A DNA stretch of 64,000 nt from contig CAJHZI010000483.1 of NCBI GenBank assembly GCA_905160935.1, forward strand, positions 124,001 through 188,000, in the 5' to 3' direction. The notes beneath the pieces are model-generated. The model had not been told where the DNA came from. It saw nothing but the letters and a program-made list of their open reading frames with translations, and did not search any database. Each line of letters opens with the position of its first letter. Position 1 is the stretch's first letter. Both the position numbers and the translations under genes were made by a program. Positions 61,181 to 64,000 of the stretch are shown here, piece after piece. Origin of the DNA: Enchytraeus crypticus (taxonomy: Eukaryota > Annelida > Clitellata > Enchytraeida > Enchytraeidae).

Positions 61181-61240
61181 ACATGGGGACACATAACATA
61201 GTATATATAATATAATATAATATAATTTCCCGTGTTGTGT

Positions 61241-62560
61241 CCGAGACACAGAACAATTGACCGACCGTTAACTGCATGTGTAGTTATTCAGGAGATAAAT
61301 GATAGTGCCCTTTTTGAATCAACGTTGTCACTAATTTAATTCTATTTCCATCAACTTAAAACTATCATCTACTGTACATGTATATTGAAAGTGCTTTGTC
61401 AACGAAATAGATCTGTGAAATATGTGAAAAGACACTATAGTTAGGATGCAAGTGTATTAACTTTAATACTACGAATAGTTCAGAATATCATAAAATTTGC
61501 TTATCTGTGTAAAATCTTTGACATATTTCACTCAGTCCTTCGACAGTGTATTTAAAAGCGTTACCTTGGCACGTAACATTAATACAATCCAAAAATGTTT
61601 TCTTAACTTTTTCTTTAAAAAAATTTTTCTTAAAACTACTCCAACTTTATTCAATTGATAATGTTCGTCTGTCATCAGAAATTCCTAATTCACTGTGTTT
61701 TCTCGTTAAGTGTACTCTTGATGATGATGCATGATATATTCAAGAAAACAGTTTCAGAATTATTTCTCAACTCCACAGATATTGGCATCTTCCTCTGAAG
61801 TACCTCTTGGGACCTCAGAAAATTCCTTTATTGTGTATACTTACCACGATCTTCCGAATTGAAAGTTAGTTACTACTTGCATTTAGAAATCAATTGCACT
61901 TCATAAACTTGTCTGGGTTCTAATGTGACTAGTTATTAACTAATAAACAAGTGATTAGATCTAATACGCAGCCTCTCGTACAAGTATTCTGTAAAATGGC
62001 AAGTCATGGATGCCTATTCCTACACGCATTCTGTTCTTTACTCAACATAGAACTCTCTAACGATGATTAATGACTTAACGTTCAGCTCAGTTGCAAAAGC
62101 TAGAGTTTTAGCAAATCGCTGATATTGTATCTGCCTTGAAGATAATGACTTGCTATATATGTGATATAAAAATGCGATATCATAAAGTATCACACCGGCT
62201 TAATACAAGAAGCATGGCCGTGTCACGATGTCTATATTCAGATGCTTACTGACTTCACAACATTTGTATATTTCTCGAATAGTTCAAGTTGACCACGCAG
62301 TGTTGAGTTGCCTCTATATGACTACGTTTGACTTGTGCCAGAATGCTGCAAGTAACACAATGACGGAAATATATCACTCAGGATTTTAAAATATATATAC
62401 TATATTATTCAAGTGCAAAATGGTGTGACAAAAACAATATAGGCTAATTATGATGCCAATCTTCTGGATACCCTTAATAATTTTCTAAATGAAGTCTACA
62501 AAAGTTTTTTCTTATTTTGTCGTGGATTGTAGCTGTTCAGGGGCTATTTTAAGTTCGTAT
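61241..62560. other. Intergenic, nothing recognised
   Basis: AT-rich, no exon or repeat family I can support. Confidence 0.3.
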
Positions 62561-62574
62561 ATAATAACAATTAG

Positions 62575-62780
62575 TAATAACAATTAGAGTGCTACTGTCA
62601 TCAATGACAACATCGAGCACTATTGAGACAAAATCAAGCCGGCGAGCAAAAAAAGGTCCAAAAACGGTGCAAATTCCAAAATCCAGAAATTCAATCCAAA
62701 GTATATCTGCTGATGCAGCACTCGCTGTTCAACGTTTAAAAGACTTGGATTTTTTATACGATTACTTAAATTATTAATTT
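62575..62780 (+). mobile_element. Second copy of the LTR-like element's ORF start
   Basis: MTTSSTIETKSSRRAKKGPK then VQIPKSRNSIQS. It aligns to 38290-38160 (minus) up to TCCAAAG, where the other copy continues GTAAAG (a plausible 5' splice site) and this one continues TATATC. It could be a copy of a spliced RNA. Confidence 0.45.
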
Positions 62781-62860
62781 AGTAAATTATCACTTATAAT
62801 TTACTAAATTGAACTGTTGAGTAGTTCATTTGTGAAACAGGCGCAACTCTAGCCAAACTC

Positions 62861-62894
62861 ACTGGTGATACCGCAGATCTACGGCATCACCAGT
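62861..62894. repeat. 34-bp near-perfect palindrome
   Basis: ACTGGTGATACCGCAGATCT and the matching ACGGCATCACCAGT; two mismatched pairs. A smaller palindrome AATTTAGTAAATTA/TAATTTACTAAATT lies at 62776-62810. Confidence 0.75.
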
Positions 62895-63304
62895 CTGAGA
62901 GAAGTAGACATTTTAGTTCAAAGGTTGTATAATCAATGCTCAACTAACCCCGAGATGTAAAATAGAAACCTCTTCCATTGTATTTCGTTTAGATAGGGAG
63001 CAGAATTAAAATTTCAACGAGATCGATTTGCCGATATGTACTTAATAGCCTACATAACATTTCTTACTAATTTGATTCACTAATTGCCAACAATAGATTA
63101 CTACTGCGATTAATACTCTAGGAACTCTTAAGAGTTTCTATCCTTCACCTGTATCACAACATTTTATGCAAACTAAAATCTAATTTATTTTCTTCTAAAC
63201 TTGTCATCTTCCTACTCCCAATCTCGCTGATGAACTTATCGATTTCATTTTTTCTTCAGTGTTTTTCATTCGCTAGTGATCTGTTGTGACGTAGAACTGC
63301 TCGT

Positions 63305-63365
63305 GTTCTGCTTGAGATGTCCCTGACATCACTCTCGAATGAGAAACCTGGCGTTAAATCTTGAG
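63305..63365 (+). repeat. SINE core copy
   Basis: TGTCCCTGACATCACTCTCG, AATGAGAAACCTGGCGTTAA, then ATCTTGAGTG: core with yet another tail. Confidence 0.45.
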
Positions 63366-63578
63366 TGTATTGTATTTGAGTGTATTGTATTATATTGCCA
63401 ACTTCAATCCAGTCGTATTTTTACCAGAACATTCTAAGCGGCCGATTTCCGTAATGACTATATAGGGCCTAAAGATTAGCTCATAAAGGCGATAATTCGG
63501 TCAATAAACAAACAGAGATACTAAACATAATACACTTGTATCTCGTCAATACAGAAAACTACTCAATAACAACCGAAC

Positions 63579-63770
63579 CTTTCCTGTAGTGCGAGCAATA
63601 CGCACGGCACTCTGAAGAGCTAGCGTCGCCTGATGGACCTTGTCATGGATGACGTCGCTCTGAGTTGTGCTGAACACAAACAAGCCTTCACCTGTAGAGC
63701 TCCGGCTAGTGTACAGATACACAGACACATCGTGTGGACAATCCAATACGTGAATAGTCTTACTATGCCC
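63579..63770 (-). CDS. Exon of a probable IRS-type PTB domain protein (DOK-like)
   Basis: A reading frame with VSVYLYTSRSSTGEGLFVFS and then DVIHDKVHQATLAL matches the pattern of the second half of an IRS-type phosphotyrosine-binding domain (strand, a Gly-rich turn GEGLFxF, then the C-terminal helix) as in DOK adaptors. A possible donor AAG|GTTCGG ends it at 63579 and a possible acceptor TTAG lies near 63770. No neighbouring exons were recognised; upstream ones would lie right of the window. Dok proteins dock on activated receptor tyrosine kinases, but the family call rests on a short stretch and could be wrong. Confidence 0.45.
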
Positions 63771-64000
63771 TAAGTACATGCAGTGAGATTGTAGGGCATA
63801 GGCTAAACTAGGTTTAACCAGATTGAGGATTGTTGTAAGGCTAAGTGAGGACAGCGATGATATGTAAGCTCTGCTTTGCAGGTCTATGATCTAACTGTAA
63901 GAACTAGGGTCCGCAGCATGGTCAGTTAGCTGTCCTACCGTATGTAATAGGAACAACTTTCTAATTTGGTACCCTATTCGTCTCTAACACGCTTTCGAGA

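Overview
The window is eukaryotic nuclear DNA, AT-rich, with intron-rich genes of metazoan type and a heavy load of LINEs, SINEs, DNA-transposon remnants and simple repeats. The genes (an animal-style SRP72, TRAPPC5, a GUCT-type DEAD-box helicase and a probable DOK-like PTB exon) together with RTE/BovB-like and CR1-like LINEs, a piggyBac remnant and tRNA- and 5S-derived SINEs point to an invertebrate animal. I cannot name the species from the sequence.

Layout. (1) 374-13490, minus: a DEAD-box RNA helicase of the DDX21/DDX50 family with a presequence-like N terminus, 13 exons recovered, its last exons probably left of the window. (2) 17282-23419, plus: TRAPPC5, complete in 6 exons. (3) 25971-35589, minus: a YeeE/YedE (Sulf_transp) membrane protein, complete in 9 exons, 404 residues. 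(4) 40123-55791, plus: SRP72, complete in 17 exons, 674 residues. (5) 63579-63770, minus: one exon of a probable IRS-type PTB (DOK-like) protein. All listed exons in (1)-(4) join in phase across GT-AG introns, except the 3' end of the last helicase exon, which is uncertain. The genes do unrelated jobs (organelle RNA remodelling, vesicle tethering, sulfur-compound transport, protein targeting); nothing suggests a functional cluster. Genes 1/2 and 3/4 are divergent pairs, 2/3 are convergent.

Between and inside the genes lie: a piggyBac remnant with terminal repeats and TTAA duplications (604-1966), an RTE/BovB-like LINE (13595-15480), CR1-like LINE copies (58716-60660), 3' parts of another LINE, two copies of a long palindromic TA-inserting element, a 5S-rRNA-derived SINE-like repeat, at least three SINE families, an LTR-element 5' fragment (37560-39060) and several TA arrays.

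The most unusual signal is a repeated relationship between tandem repeats and splice sites. In three unrelated genes (helicase exon at 7071-7256, sulfur-transporter exon at 30558-30660, SRP72 exon at 50056-50151) the 3' splice site plus the first 10-48 nt of the exon has been multiplied into a minisatellite in the upstream intron, each time with TGATTG-type words in the sense strand. Two 5' splice sites (7071 and 28189) also have duplicated copies in the adjacent intron. In the transporter the two nearest extra acceptors are in frame and stop-free, so they could add 10 or 20 residues.
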